The notes under the pieces: model-generated
What the model was told of the DNA's origin: nothing
Database searches by the model: none
The model's input: only the letters and a program-made list of their open reading frames with translations
Shown here: positions 5,517 to 5,530 of the stretch, piece after piece
Layout: each line of letters begins with the position of its first letter
How positions within the stretch are numbered: position 1 is the stretch's first letter
Program-made: the position numbers and the translations under genes
Source: Azonexus sp.
Lineage (GTDB): Bacteria; Pseudomonadota; Gammaproteobacteria; Burkholderiales; Rhodocyclaceae
Length of the DNA: 5,530 nt
Assembly: GCA_031285115.1 (NCBI GenBank)
Contig: JAITWU010000414.1
Location: forward strand, 1 to 5,530
Direction: 5' to 3'

Positions 5517-5530
5517 CCCCCCCCCCCCCC
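5517..5530. other. C14 homopolymer at the window end
   Basis: Fourteen consecutive C residues end the window, after GGGCCCCGA. Nothing else in the window has a comparable run. It could be a genuine G/C tract upstream of ybhP, or an assembly or read-end artefact at a contig terminus. The sequence alone cannot separate these. Confidence 0.6.

Overview
The window reads as ordinary GC-rich chromosomal DNA of a proteobacterium. The gene content fits a betaproteobacterium, most likely a Rhodocyclales-type denitrifier (Dechloromonas/Azospira-like). This assignment is an inference from the napGHB-type order, an rpoH preceded by a CIRCE operator, a short GluQ, and the ybhP-clsB pair. No 16S or other taxonomic marker is present.

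Layout: (1) 1-1433, + strand: the end of a periplasmic nitrate reductase operon, with napH (5' end cut by the window edge) followed by napB. It closes with a strong hairpin at 1445-1474. (2) 1488-2348, - strand: rpoH, the heat-shock sigma factor (sigma-32), convergent with napB across that hairpin. Its upstream region carries a nearly perfect CIRCE (HrcA) operator at 2381-2407 lying over a sigma-70-like promoter. (3) 2546-3463, + strand: gluQ, which glutamylates queuosine in tRNA-Asp. It overlaps tail-to-tail by 20 bp with (4) an operon on the - strand. That operon reads from the right edge: ybhP (endonuclease/exonuclease/phosphatase family), then clsB (cardiolipin synthase), joined by an 11-bp overlap. 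The same pair is adjacent in E. coli.

How the genes work together: NapH and NapB are the quinol-oxidising membrane iron-sulfur protein and the dihaem electron-transfer subunit of periplasmic nitrate reduction. RpoH drives the heat-shock regulon, and the CIRCE site would make it subordinate to the HrcA repressor. YbhP and ClsB form a membrane-lipid pair.

I did not find a new defence system, CRISPR array, transposase or RNA gene. The parts worth a second look are the CIRCE/rpoH promoter, a dispersed palindromic repeat present twice in inverted orientation (once translated in frame inside clsB, once at the expected start codon of ybhP), an enlarged first periplasmic loop in NapH, the absence of napC after napB, the unusual leader of gluQ, and a C14 run at the very end of the window that may mark a contig end.
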